This document shows positions 34,655 through 44,692 of a stretch of DNA of 64,000 bases, one piece after another; the first letter of the stretch is position 1; every line of letters starts with the position of its first letter. The position numbers were made by a program, and so were the translations under genes. Origin of the DNA: CAMYMQ01 sp963730305 (GTDB taxonomy: Bacteria > Pseudomonadota > Alphaproteobacteria > Bin65). The stretch spans positions 1,085,507 through 1,149,506 of the forward strand of contig CAVSRB010000003.1 in NCBI GenBank assembly GCA_963730305.1, given 5' to 3'. The notes beneath the pieces were generated by a model that searched no databases, was not told the DNA's origin, and saw only the letters and a list, made by a program, of their open reading frames with translations.

Positions 34655-34726
34655 AGGTGGCGCATAGCAGGTGGGGCCGGCCCCGACGGTATCGCCGCGG
34701 CCGGCCCGGATCCATGACCGCCCGGC

Positions 34727-35764
34727 CTACTTCTTGCCGAGCAGCTTGTCCTGGTTGGCCTGCATCGCCTTGGTCCAGACGCCCTTCTCCTTGAACAGGC
34801 GGATCGCGCCCGCATGGTAGGGCAGGATCGCCTGGTCGCTGGCGAACTCGCTCTTGTCCCAGCTCTTGGTCCGCTTGCTGGCCTTCTTGAGCGCGTCGTT
34901 GTGATCCCACAGCGCCTTGACCGTCTGATAGACGACGTCGTCGCTGGTCTTGGTATGGGCGATCACGTAGACGGGCAGCCGGACGAGCCACATATCCTTG
35001 CGAATGCCTGGAGGGCCCGCCTTCACCTTCGAGATCACGACCGGATAGACCTTACGCATCCGCGCCAGCGCCGCCGGCGAGTTGTCGACCGGGAGGAACC
35101 GGATGCCGATGGTCGAATCGAGCTCGCGGGTGACCCCCGAGCCGACCGACGCATAGAAGACGTCGAGCCGCTTCTCCTTCACGTCGTCGCGCTGGCCGGC
35201 ATAGAGCGAGGTGCGCGGCACGCACTTGACGTCCTTCCAGCTATAGCCGGGATCGGCGATCTCCGCCGTGGCGTAGACCTGGATCGCCGGCGAGCCCGAA
35301 TACTTGCAGCCGACGCGCAGGCCCTTGATGTCCTTGCGCGACTTGACCGAGGAATCGTTGCGGACGTAGAGGCCGACGTTGAAGCCGCCGCCGACGAGCA
35401 CGAGCCGGACGTCGTAGGCCTTCGGGAACGGCTTGCGGCCCTTCCAGGCGAGCCAGCCCTGGTAGTGCGAGACGAGGCCGATGTCGGCCTCCTTGTTCTC
35501 CATCATCGGCAGCCACACGCCGGCGCCGGCGACCGACAGCACCTTGCCGGTCTTCTTGGTGTTCTTCGTGAGGACGTCGGCGATCGCGGCGGCATAGGTA
35601 TAGAAGGACGAGCCCGGCTCCTTGGAGCCGATGACGATGTCGTTCGCCGCGCGGACCGGGCTGACCGCCGACGGCAGTGCAACAACCGCCGCCGCCGCGC
35701 CTGCGAGAAGCGCGAGGTTTCTGGCCCGCAGACCCACGGTCCTGACCGATTCTGATCTCCACAT
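34727..35764 (-). CDS. TAXI-family TRAP solute-binding protein
   Basis: A 345-residue periplasmic protein. Signal peptide: MWRSESVRTVGLRARNLALLAGAAAAVVALPSAVSPVRA, cut before ANDIVIGSKEPGSSFYTYAAAIADVL. TAXI features are VAGAGVWLPMMENKEADIGLVSHYQGWLAWKG, DIKGLRVGCKYSGSPAIQVYATAE and QTVKALWDHNDAL. TAXI proteins hand substrate to the fused permease, here the next gene downstream. The ATG at 35764 follows GGAGGG. Its control region carries paired operator B. The substrate is unknown. Confidence 0.9.
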   Translation of the reverse strand: MWRSESVRTVGLRARNLALLAGAAAAVVALPSAVSPVRAANDIVIGSKEPGSSFYTYAAAIADVLTKNTKKTGKVLSVAGAGVWLPMMENKEADIGLVSHYQGWLAWKGRKPFPKAYDVRLVLVGGGFNVGLYVRNDSSVKSRKDIKGLRVGCKYSGSPAIQVYATAEIADPGYSWKDVKCVPRTSLYAGQRDDVKEKRLDVFYASVGSGVTRELDSTIGIRFLPVDNSPAALARMRKVYPVVISKVKAGPPGIRKDMWLVRLPVYVIAHTKTSDDVVYQTVKALWDHNDALKKASKRTKSWDKSEFASDQAILPYHAGAIRLFKEKGVWTKAMQANQDKLLGKK

Positions 35765-35819
35765 TGCTTGTGACCCTCCGTTGGGATTGGCTTTCGGCAC
35801 GTTCTTATTTTGCCAATCC

Positions 35820-35879
35820 TGTATACATTCGAGCCCCGGAGTCAATGAAATCGCAATAATTTCCGCGAAAATGAATACA
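35820..35879. promoter_or_regulatory. Paired operator region B (TGTATACA ... TGAATACA)
   Basis: TGTATACA (35820) and TGAATACA (35872, within GAAAATGAATACAATTT) repeat the 52-bp arrangement of region A. They lie in the 398-bp gap between the divergent TAXI gene and the ABC binding-protein gene. A third related box, TGTGTACA, is at 36077. No gene is seen in this gap. Confidence 0.6.
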
Positions 35880-36076
35880 ATTTAGAGTTGCCCGGCATTG
35901 TGCGACGCAGCAGGTCAGCGGCCGGACCGAGCCGGTCGGCGCGGGTGGCCTCGGGTCCCGGCGTCCGCCCCGCCATGCCGGCACGCGCCCGCGCGCACCC
36001 GGCGAATTCGGTGCAGCCGGGGACTGGCTCTCTTTTCGCGGGCGCATCAATATGCTCAAATGTGCCAGGGATTGTT

Positions 36077-36084
36077 TGTGTACA
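36077..36084. promoter_or_regulatory. Single TGTGTACA box before ABC binding protein
   Basis: Within TTTGTGTACAAAG, a near-palindrome related to the paired boxes of regions A and B, 79 bp before the ATG of the binding-protein gene. It may bind the same regulator or mark a promoter. Confidence 0.3.
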
Positions 36085-36162
36085 AAGAATTCCAGCGAGG
36101 GTGGGTCCGACGACGCGGGCTAACCGCGACGCGGGCCGAGACGAAAAAAAAGGAGACACACA

Positions 36163-37479
36163 ATGGGTCACTCTGGGAAGCACCGGCCCGTCGCAGCGGG
36201 CAAGAAAGTCAGCCGCCGTACCGCCTTGCAGGGCCTCGGCGCCGCGGGCATGGCCGCGGCAGCCACGCCCGGCTTCGTCCGCTACGCGCAGGCCGCGACC
36301 TCGGCGCCGATCAAGATCGGCTTCCAGGTCCACCGCACCGGCATCGGCGCCGCCTACGGGCGCTGGTACGAGCGCACCACCAACGCCGCGGTCAAGCTGA
36401 TCAACGAGAAGGGCGGCATCGCCGGCCGCAAGATCGAGCTGATCGCCGAGGACGACGGCACCGATCCCAAGCGCGGCGCCGAGGTGGTCGAGAAATTCGC
36501 CACCCAGCACAAGGTCGACGTCGTGTTCGGCACCCTGTTCAGCCACGTCGTCATCGGCTCGGCCCCGCGCGCGGGTGAGCTCAAGATGCCCTATTTCGTG
36601 GTCAGCGAAGGCCACCACGTCGCCTCGGGCAAGCTCAACCGCTACGTCTTCCAGCCGGGCATCACCGACGTGAAGTCGCAGGTCATCTCGATGGCGCCCT
36701 GGATCGCGAGCAACCTGGGCAAGAAGGTCACGATGATCTATCCGGACTTCGCGTTCGGCCACGATCACCGCGACTATTTCTCGGCGGCGATCAAGAAGCA
36801 GGGCGGCGAGGTGGTCAAGCTCATCCCGATCCCGCCGACCGAGAAGTCGTTCACCCGCTACTTCCCGAAGATCCCGTCCTCGACCGATGTCCTCTACCAC
36901 GTGATGGTCGGCCCCGCGGTGCTCACCTTCGTCAAGGAGATGGGCGAACATTTCGGCGCGAAGCGGCCGAAGATCTTCGGCTTCATCGACTCGCTCGAGG
37001 CGGTCAGCATGAAGAGCCCCGGCCTCGAGTTCCTGGAAGGCACCTATTTCTGGGAGGCCGATCCGCGCTACGCCCAGGCCAACCAGACCGCGGCCGACAA
37101 GTTCTACCGCAGCAAGGTCGGCGTCGATAACAACGGCGCCAGCGTCAGCGATTCCAAGGACATCTCGACCTACTCGCACATGTTCGGCTGCTGGGAGACG
37201 CTTTACGTCATCAAGCAGGCGATCGAGGCGAGCGGCTACAAGTCCGCCACGATGAAGGACAAGAAGGCCCTGGTCGAGGCGACCGAGGCGCTCAAGGTCT
37301 TCAACGAAGGCATGGAGCACCCGCAGGGCAAGAAGATCTTCAACGGCAAGATCCACCAGTCCTTCGGCCACCAGAACATCTCCCAGGTGACCGGCGGCAA
37401 GCTCAAGGTCGTACACCGCACCTCGATCGAGGACGGCCTGTACGCGCCGGAGGCCGACTACACCAAGATGCCGCTCTAG
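36163..37479 (+). CDS. Branched-chain-type ABC transporter substrate-binding protein, Tat signal
   Basis: A 438-residue periplasmic binding protein. The twin-arginine signal VSRRTALQGLGAAGMAAAATPGF (Arg18-Arg19) implies export of the folded protein. The body is a Leu/Ile/Val-type (ANF receptor-like) binder: IKIGFQVHRTGIGAAYGRWYERTTNAAVKLINEKGGIAGRKIELIAEDDGTDPKRGAEVVEKF. It heads the livHMGF set up to 40866. Such proteins bind amino acids but also aromatics and other carboxylates. RBS AAAAAAAGGAG. Separated from the permease gene by a strong hairpin. Confidence 0.9.
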   Translation: MGHSGKHRPVAAGKKVSRRTALQGLGAAGMAAAATPGFVRYAQAATSAPIKIGFQVHRTGIGAAYGRWYERTTNAAVKLINEKGGIAGRKIELIAEDDGTDPKRGAEVVEKFATQHKVDVVFGTLFSHVVIGSAPRAGELKMPYFVVSEGHHVASGKLNRYVFQPGITDVKSQVISMAPWIASNLGKKVTMIYPDFAFGHDHRDYFSAAIKKQGGEVVKLIPIPPTEKSFTRYFPKIPSSTDVLYHVMVGPAVLTFVKEMGEHFGAKRPKIFGFIDSLEAVSMKSPGLEFLEGTYFWEADPRYAQANQTAADKFYRSKVGVDNNGASVSDSKDISTYSHMFGCWETLYVIKQAIEASGYKSATMKDKKALVEATEALKVFNEGMEHPQGKKIFNGKIHQSFGHQNISQVTGGKLKVVHRTSIEDGLYAPEADYTKMPL

Positions 37480-37485
37480 CGTATC

Positions 37486-37516
37486 GGGAGGCCCGCGCGA
37501 CCGCAGCGGGCCTCCC
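37486..37516 (+). terminator. Intercistronic hairpin after binding-protein gene
   Basis: A perfect 11-bp stem (GGGAGGCCCGC / GCGGGCCTCCC, 9-base loop) begins 7 bp after the stop. It lacks a U-run, so it likely protects the binding-protein mRNA and reduces readthrough to the permease genes. Confidence 0.65.
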
Positions 37517-37589
37517 CTCCTTCCCACGATAGCGGCGGCACGCCGCGCCCCCGGGTCGAGACGATCCGAACGACGAGGTCAGCGCTCCC

Positions 37590-38470
37590 GTGGACTTCGG
37601 GCCCTATCTGTTCCTGGCGTTCCTCGAAGGAACCGTTACCGCCGCCGTGCTCGCGCTGACCGCCGTCGGGCTGTCGCTGGTGTTCGGCGTGATGCGGATC
37701 GTCAACGTCGCCCACGGCGAGTTCTTCATGCTCGGCGCGGTCTTCGCCTGGTGGTGCACCAGCCTGATCTCGGGCTATCCGCTGCTGGGCTTCCTCGCGG
37801 CGCTGGTGATCAGCCCGCTCTTGGTCGGCGGCATCGCCCTGATCGCCGAGCGGCTCGTGCTCAAGCGCCTCAACTACAATCCCGAGGCCACCATCGTCGC
37901 CACCATCGGGCTGCTCTACATCATCCAGCAGCTCGCGCTGATCGGCTACGGCCCCGACGCCCGGCCGGTCCAGGCGCCGATCAGCTTTCGCATCGTCTTC
38001 CCCTGGTTCGGCTATTCCGGCTACAAGCTGGTCGTCGTCGGCGCCGCGATCGTGTTGCTGCTGGCGACCTGGTTCGTGCTGACCCGCACCCGGCTCGGCC
38101 TGGTGATGCGGGCGACCCAGTACGACCGGGAGACGGCGCTCGCTTTCGCCATCCCGGTCGACCGGGTCTACGCCACCGTCTTCGCGGTCGGCGCCATGCT
38201 CGCCGCGGTCGCCGCGGTGCTGATCGTGCCGATCCAGCAGGCCTATTACCTGATGGGCAGCGACCCGCTCTGCTGTCGTTCATCGTCGTCATCATCGGCG
38301 GGCTCGGCAGCATCAAGGGCACGGTGCTCGCCGCGGTGATCATCGGCATGAGCGACGGCATCATCTCGGTGTTCATGTCGCCGACCCTGGCCAAGATCAT
38401 CGCCACCCTGCTGGTCGCGATGGTGCTGGTGTGGCGGCCCCAGGGCCTGTTCGGGCAGACGGCGCGATGA
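37590..38470 (+). CDS. livH: Branched-chain-type ABC transporter permease LivH (one frameshift)
   Basis: About 293 residues after restoring one missing base near 38272 (SDPLLLSFIVVIIGGLGSIKG). This polytopic membrane protein has the LivH start FLEGTVTAAVLALTAVGLSLVFGVMRIVNVAHGEFFMLGA and the cytoplasmic-loop motif TRLGLVMRATQYDRETALAFAIPVDRVY, which contacts the ATPases. It pairs with LivM from the next gene (ATGA overlap). Start is a GTG at 37590. This is the only shift outside the AddAB block that is a deletion, not an insertion. Confidence 0.85.
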
Positions 38471-39433
38471 CGATGCGCCGGGGGCTCGACCGGCATCCTG
38501 ATCTCGCACGGCGGCGTGCTCGCGCTGCTGTTCCTGGCCCAGTTCGCGGTCGGCACCTACCACCACCTGGCGCTGACCCGGATCATGGTGCTGGCGACCT
38601 TCGCCGTCGGCTACAACGTCCTGTTCGGCTACACCGGCCTGCTCAGCCTCGGCCACGCCATGTTCTTCGCCGCCGGGCTCTACGGCGCCGGGCTGGCGGC
38701 GAGCCAGTTCGCCGTCGGCGCGCCCGAGGCCTTCATCATCGGCGTCGCCGTCGGCTTCGTGTTCTCGGCGGCGATCGGCGTGATCGTGCTGCGCACCGCC
38801 GGCGTCGCCTTCATGATCGTGACCATGATGTTCGCCCAGGCCGTCTATCTGCTGGTGCTCTATTTCGGCGAATACACCCGCGGCGACGAGGGCTTCACGC
38901 TCAAGGGCGCGATCCGACAGGCCGACCTGTTCGGCTTCAGCCTCAACCTGGTCGACCCCACCGTCCGCTACAACCTGGCGTTCGTCCTGCTCGCCGTCTG
39001 CGTGGTCGGCTGCATCCTGCTGGTACGGTCGCCGGTCGGCCGGGTGCTGGTCGCGATCCGCGAGAACGAGGAGCGGTCGCGGATGCTCGGCTACGACACC
39101 TTCCGCTACAAGCTGACCGCGCTGGTCCTGTCGGGCACGATCTGCGCCGCGGCGGGGGCGGCCTACGCGCTGCTGTTCGCCTACGTCGGCGCGACCTTCG
39201 CCTCGATCGAGTATTCGATCCTGCCGTTGCTCTGGGTGCTGATGGGCGGTGCCGGCACGGTGCTGGGGCCGATCGTCGGGACGCTGTTGATGTTCTACCT
39301 CAAGGACGTCGCCAGCGAGTACACCTCGGCTTACCTGCTGGTCTTCGGCGTGGCCCTGGTCGTGCTGATCCTGTTCGCCCCGGGCGGCCTGCTCGGCACC
39401 CTGCGCGACCGCAAGCTGCCGTGGCTGCCGTGA
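38467..39433 (+). CDS. livM: Branched-chain-type ABC transporter permease LivM (frameshift near start)
   Basis: About 321 residues, with a +1 shift near 38483 inside a run of five Gs (MTMRRG joins STGILISHGGVLALLFLAQF). The LivM core is intact: VGYNVLFGYTGLLSLGHAMFFAAGLYGAGLAA and IRENEERSRMLGYDTFRYKLTALVLSGTICAAAGA. It forms the membrane channel with LivH. Its start overlaps the livH stop, and its stop overlaps the GTG of livG. Confidence 0.85.
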
Positions 39434-40164
39434 CGCTGTTGTCGACCCGCGGCCTGTCCCGCTACTTCGGCGGCCTGCGCGCGGTCGGCGACGTCGACTT
39501 CGACCTGCCGGCCGGCCAGATCCGCGCGATCATCGGGCCCAACGGCGCCGGCAAGACCACCTTCGTCAGCCTGGTCTGCGGCCGCATCGCGCCGTCGGAG
39601 GGCACGATCCTGTTCGAGGACCGGGACATCTCGGCGCTGCCGCCCTATCGCCGGGTCGCGCTCGGCATCGCCTATACCTTCCAGATCACCTCGATCTTCG
39701 GCAACCTGACCGTGTTCGAGAACGTCGCGCTGGCGGTCCAGAACAGCCTGCAGCGCGAGCGCGGCACCTTCTTCCGCCTCGATGCCGACGATATGGACCG
39801 GCGCATCGACGCGGCCCTGACGCAGGTCGGCCTCGCCGACCGCGCGGAGACCAAGGCGGCGACGCTCGCCTACGGCCACCAGCGGCTGCTCGAGGTCGCG
39901 ATGGGGCTGGCGCTGACGCCCAAGCTGCTGATCCTCGACGAGCCGACCCAGGGCCTGTCCGACCACGAGATCGAGAACTTCTGCGCCCTGACCCGGTCGA
40001 TCGCCGAGCGCGCGACCATCCTGCTGATCGAGCACAACATGGACGTGGTGATGGCGCTGGCCGAGCGGATCACCGTGTTCAACAACGGCGGCATCCTGGC
40101 CGAGGGCACGCCGGCGGAGATCAGCGCCGACGCCCGGGTCCAGGAAGCCTATCTGGGGGCCTGA
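39430..40164 (+). CDS. livG: Branched-chain-type ABC transporter ATPase LivG
   Basis: A 244-residue ABC ATPase. Walker A is GPNGAGKTT, the signature-like stretch is LAYGHQRLLEVAMGLA (variant of LSYGxQ found in LivG), and Walker B is LLILDEPTQGLSDHEI with the switch His in LLIEHNMD. The LivG-type insert PYRRVALGIAYTFQITSIFGNLTVFENVALA is present. Start is a GTG overlapping the livM stop; its own stop overlaps the livF ATG. Powers uptake with LivF. Confidence 0.92.
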   Translation: MTLLSTRGLSRYFGGLRAVGDVDFDLPAGQIRAIIGPNGAGKTTFVSLVCGRIAPSEGTILFEDRDISALPPYRRVALGIAYTFQITSIFGNLTVFENVALAVQNSLQRERGTFFRLDADDMDRRIDAALTQVGLADRAETKAATLAYGHQRLLEVAMGLALTPKLLILDEPTQGLSDHEIENFCALTRSIAERATILLIEHNMDVVMALAERITVFNNGGILAEGTPAEISADARVQEAYLGA

Positions 40165-40866
40165 TGCTCGAGGTCCGCGACATCGACTGCTTCTACGGCA
40201 ACGTCCAGGTACTGCGCGCCCTGTCCTTCTCGGTCGAGGCCGGCGAGGTGCTGTGCCTGCTCGGCCGCAACGGCGCCGGCAAGACCACCGCGTTGAAGGC
40301 GATCATGGGGCTGCTCAAGCCGCGCTCGGGCAGCGTCGTCCTCGACGGCGTCGACCTGACCAGGCTGCCCGCCCACCATGTGCCGCGCCAGGGCATCGCC
40401 TACGTGCCCCAGGGCCGGCGCCTGTTCGCCGAGCTGACCGTCGCCGAGAACCTGGAGATCGGCCTGATGGCGCGCAAGCGCGGTGCCGGAGACGCTGGAG
40501 CGGGCGCTCGACATGTTCCCGGTGCTGCGCGAGCGCAAGCGGCAGCGCTCGGGCACGCTCAGCGGCGGCGAGCAGCAGATGCTGGCGATGGCGCGGGCGC
40601 TGTGCCTGGAGCCCAAGGTGCTGCTGCTCGACGAGCCGACCGAGGGGCTGATGCCGTCGATGATCGCGACCATCCGCGACGCCGCGGCGGCGCTGCGCGA
40701 TCAGGGGGTCGCGGTCGTCCTGGTCGAGCAGCGGGTCGACGCCGTGCTGCCGATCGCCGACCGGGTCGCCTTCATCGAGAACGGCCGCACCCGCGACACC
40801 GTGCCGGTCGAGACGCTGCGCGCGGACCCGTCGCTGGTCCACCGCTACATCGGCGTCGGGCACTGA
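40164..40866 (+). CDS. livF: Branched-chain-type ABC transporter ATPase LivF (one frameshift)
   Basis: About 233 residues after a +1 shift near 40480 (ARKR joins VPETLERALDMFPVLRERK). Walker A GRNGAGKTT, signature LSGGEQQMLAMARAL, Walker B VLLLDEPTEGLMPSMI, then VVLVEQRVDAVLPIADRV. Together with LivG it forms the ATP-hydrolysing pair. It is the last gene of the first liv operon; convergent nicotinamidase follows. Confidence 0.85.
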
Positions 40867-40883
40867 GGCCGGTGGGCCGGCTG

Positions 40884-41519
40884 CTAAGCCGCCAGCGCGG
40901 CAGCCTCGGTCAGGACGACGCCCGCGTCGCGCATCTCCGCCACCGAAGCCGCGAGCGAGCCGTCCAGGTCGATCGCCCGGCAGGCGTCCATCAGCACCGT
41001 CGTCTCGAACTCGAGATGGGCGGCGTCGAGCGCCGAATAACCGACGCAGAAATCGGTGGCGAGACCGACCAGCACGACCTTGTCCAACCCGCGTTCGCGC
41101 AGGTAGCCGCCGAGCCCGGTCGGCGTGTGCCGGTCGTTCTCGAAGAAGGCGGAGTAGCTGTCGAGCGCGGGACGGAAGCCCTTGCGGATGACCAGCTCCG
41201 CCTTGGTCCAGTCGAGGTCGGGATGGAAGTCGGCGCCCCGCGTGCCCTGGACGCAATGGTCCGGCCACAGGGTCTGCGGCCCGTAGTCCATCTCGATGCT
41301 GCCGAAGGGCTCCTGGCCCTCGTGGGTCGACGCGAAGCTGGAATGGCCGGGCGGGTGCCAGTCCTGGGTCATCACGACGTGGTCGTAGCGCCGGATCAAC
41401 TGGTTGACCAGCGGCACCACGGCGTCGCCGTCGGCGACGGCCAGCGCTCCGCCGGGGCAGAAATCGTTCTGGACGTCGACGACGACGAGGACGGTATCGT
41501 CTGTTTTATTGGCGGCCAT
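40884..41519 (-). CDS. pncA: Nicotinamidase / pyrazinamidase
   Basis: A 211-residue isochorismatase-fold amidase that converts nicotinamide to nicotinate in NAD salvage. The triad is Asp15 (VVVDVQNDFCPGGAL), Lys113 (LVIRKGF) and Cys158 (VGLATDFCVGYSALDA). Metal ligands Asp53, His55 and His59 are in TQDWHPPGHSSFAS. LWPDHCVQGTRGADFHPDL is also diagnostic. The ATG at 41519 begins the conserved domain. It stands alone between the two liv systems. Confidence 0.92.
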   Translation of the reverse strand: MAANKTDDTVLVVVDVQNDFCPGGALAVADGDAVVPLVNQLIRRYDHVVMTQDWHPPGHSSFASTHEGQEPFGSIEMDYGPQTLWPDHCVQGTRGADFHPDLDWTKAELVIRKGFRPALDSYSAFFENDRHTPTGLGGYLRERGLDKVVLVGLATDFCVGYSALDAAHLEFETTVLMDACRAIDLDGSLAASVAEMRDAGVVLTEAAALAA

Positions 41520-41613
41520 GACGGAAGTCCGATTGCCTGTCTGGGTCGTTGACGAAACGATAGGCGGGGCGGACGGCGGGATCAATGGCCGGCGCGGCAC
41601 GGAAGACAGTGAG

Positions 41614-41655
41614 GGAATCGGCGTGAGGGAATGGGCGTGACGGAATGGGCGTGAG
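41614..41655. repeat. Three 14-bp tandem repeats
   Basis: GGAATCGGCGTGAG, GGAATGGGCGTGAC and GGAATGGGCGTGAG follow one another without gaps, after a weaker fourth copy at 41601. The third copy contains the ATG of the next gene, so copy number could affect its translation start. Confidence 0.85.
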
Positions 41656-43123
41656 GGGGGACGGCATCGGTCGGACGGGCGGCGGCGTGGTCGCGACCGC
41701 GCGCCGGCTCGCCGCGCCGGCGCTCGGCGCGGCCGCCACGCTGGCAGCCACCCCGGCGCGGGCGCACAGCGGCTCGCACGCCTTCGTCATGCTGCTGCCA
41801 ACCCACTACTACCTGATCGGCGGCGCGATCGCCGTCGCCGCCTCGTTTCTCGTGCTCGCCTTCCTGCCGCAGCGACGCAGCGAGGCGCTGGGTGCGGCGC
41901 GGGCGCGGCTGCTCACGCTCAGGCCGCCGAGCCCGGTGCCGACCAGCCTGCTGTTCGCCGCGATCTTCGCGGCGCTGATCGTGATCGGCTTCACCGGCAG
42001 CACGGACCCGCTCGCCAACCCGCTGCCGCTGACGATCTGGACCCTGTGGTGGGTGGGCTTCACCCTGCTCACCGCGGTGATCGGCAACGTCTGGGCCTAC
42101 GTGAACCCGTGGGTCGGCCCCTACCGCGTGCTGATGCGGCTGGTCGGGCGGGCCGGCGCGGCGCCGTCGCTCGCCTATCCGCGGTGGCTCGGCTACTGGC
42201 CCGCCGTCATCTTCTTCCTCGGCTTCGCCTGGCTCGAGCTGGTCGACCTCTCGCCCAACGACCCGGCGCGCCTCGCCACCATCGCGGCGGTGTACTGGGC
42301 GATCGCCTTCGGCGGCACGATCCTGTTCGGCGAGACGTGGCTGGAACGGGCCGAGCCGTTCAGCGTCTTCTTCGGCTTCATCGGCCGCCTGTCGCCCTTG
42401 ATCTGGGAGCCGGCCGACCCGGCGGACCCGGCACGGCGGCGGCTGTCGCTCGCCATCCCCGGCGCCGCGCTGATCGACCGCGACCCGCTGCCGGTCAGCG
42501 GCGTGCTGTTCGTCCTGGTCACCCTGGCGACGGTGTCGTTCGACGGCCTCGACGAGACCTTCTGGTGGCTCGCCCAGAACGGCATCAACCCGCTCGCCTT
42601 CCCGGGGCGGTCGGCGATGTTCGTCACCAACACGGCGGGCATCCTGATGATGTGGGCGGTGCTGGCGACCGCCTACCTCGGCGCGGTCTGGCTGGGCTGG
42701 TTCCTGTCGGGGCGGACCGTCGCCTTCGGCACCCTGATGGGCGCGCTGGTCTTCTCGATCATCCCGATCTCGCTGGTCTACCACTTCTCCCACTACCTGA
42801 CCGCGCTGATGGTCGACGGCCAGTACGCGCTCGCGGCGGCGTCGGACCCGTTCGACACCGGCCTCGATCTGCTGGGCATCCACCGCGACCAGGTGACGAC
42901 GTCCTTCCTCAACACCTACGAGGGGGCTCGGGCGATCTGGAACGCACAGACGGTGGCGATCGTGTTCGGCCACGTGCTCGGCATCACGCTCGCCCACCTG
43001 ATCGCGGCGCGCCGGGCGACCGGCTATCGCGCGGCGATCATCGGCCAGATCCCGCTCGCGGCGGTGATGGTGCTCTACACCCTGTTCGGCCTGTGGCTTC
43101 TGTCGAGCCCGGTGGCGGGCTGA
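41645..43123 (+). CDS. Polytopic membrane protein, fenitrothion-hydrolase-like
   Basis: About 492 residues with roughly ten or more transmembrane segments after a signal-like leader (LAAPALGAAATLAATPARAHSGSHAFVMLLPTHYYLIGG). It resembles proteins annotated as fenitrothion hydrolase components, a poorly understood conserved family in soil bacteria. Notable stretches are GNVWAYVNPWVGPYRVLMRL, WPAVIFFLGFAWLELVDLSPNDPARLA, FGETWLERAEPFSVFFGFIGRLSPLIWEP, FDGLDETFWW and VYHFSHYLTALMVDGQYALAAASDPFDTG. Conserved acidic and His residues in the loops could bind metal. The biochemical role is unknown. Confidence 0.7.
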   Translation: MGVRGDGIGRTGGGVVATARRLAAPALGAAATLAATPARAHSGSHAFVMLLPTHYYLIGGAIAVAASFLVLAFLPQRRSEALGAARARLLTLRPPSPVPTSLLFAAIFAALIVIGFTGSTDPLANPLPLTIWTLWWVGFTLLTAVIGNVWAYVNPWVGPYRVLMRLVGRAGAAPSLAYPRWLGYWPAVIFFLGFAWLELVDLSPNDPARLATIAAVYWAIAFGGTILFGETWLERAEPFSVFFGFIGRLSPLIWEPADPADPARRRLSLAIPGAALIDRDPLPVSGVLFVLVTLATVSFDGLDETFWWLAQNGINPLAFPGRSAMFVTNTAGILMMWAVLATAYLGAVWLGWFLSGRTVAFGTLMGALVFSIIPISLVYHFSHYLTALMVDGQYALAAASDPFDTGLDLLGIHRDQVTTSFLNTYEGARAIWNAQTVAIVFGHVLGITLAHLIAARRATGYRAAIIGQIPLAAVMVLYTLFGLWLLSSPVAG

Positions 43124-43145
43124 GCCCCGCCGCGAGCGCGCCGGC

Positions 43146-43860
<715 letters not shown>

Positions 43861-43868
<8 letters not shown>

Positions 43869-44679
43869 CGCCGCCTCCGCCATTGGCAGCAGGGCCGGCG
43901 CCGACGCCGCCGGCCTCGCCCAGATAGGCGCCGATCACCGCCGGGTCGCTGCGGATCGACGCAGACGTGCCGTCGGCGATCTTGCGGCCGAAGTTGAGCA
44001 CGATCACCCGGTCGGCCAGCGGCAGCAGGAAGCGCATGTCGTGCTCGATCAGCAGCACCGCGATGCCGCGTTCGGCGATGCCACGGATGATCTCGCCCAG
44101 CCGGTCGCACTCGCTCGGCGTCAGGCCGGCCGCGGGCTCGTCGAACAGGATGATGCGCGGCTCGCCGGCGAGCGCCCGCGCCGTCTCGAGCAGCCGGCCC
44201 TGGCCGAAGGACAGCGAGGTCACGTCGGTGTCGCGCTCGTCCGACAGGCCGACGAAGTCGATCAGCTCGCTCGCCCGGGCGCGGACGGCCTTCTCCTCCG
44301 CCTTGGCCGACGCCGTGCCGAGCAGCACCTTGCCCAGCCCCGCCCGCAAGGTGGTCTGGGCGCCGACCATGACGTTGTCGGCGACCGACATGCCCTCGAA
44401 CGGCATGTTGTGCTGGAAGGTGCGCATGATCCCGCGCGCAGCGATGCGGTGGGGCGGCAGGCCGAGGATGTCCTCGCCGTCGAGCCGCATCGCGCCCTCG
44501 CTCGCCGGATAGGTGCCCGAGATCAGGTTGAAGGTCGTGCTCTTGCCCGCACCGTTGGGGCCGATCAGCCCGAGCACCTCGCCGGCCTGCATGTCGAAGT
44601 CGAGGCCGTCGACGGCGGTGAGGCCGCCGAAGCGCTTGGTCAGCCCGCTGACCTCGAGCAGGGGCGTCGTCCCGGTCAT
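43861..44679 (-). CDS. livG: Branched-chain-type ABC transporter ATPase LivG (second system)
   Basis: A 272-residue ABC ATPase. Walker A GPNGAGKSTTFNLISG, LivG insert GIMRTFQHNMPFEGMSVADNVMVGA, signature LSFGQGRLLETARALA, Walker B IILFDEPAAGLTPSE and LLIEHDMRFLLPLADRV. The C-terminus is a glycine-rich tail (GGVGAGPAANGGGGDD). It lies 13 bp after livM. Confidence 0.92.
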
Positions 44680-44692
44680 GGCGTCGTCCCGG

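Noticed and set aside
32498..34717. 739-codon plus-strand frame opposite the TRAP permease
   Set aside because: Composition (Asp/Arg/Gln/His-rich, no domain) shows it to be an antisense shadow of the clear membrane protein.
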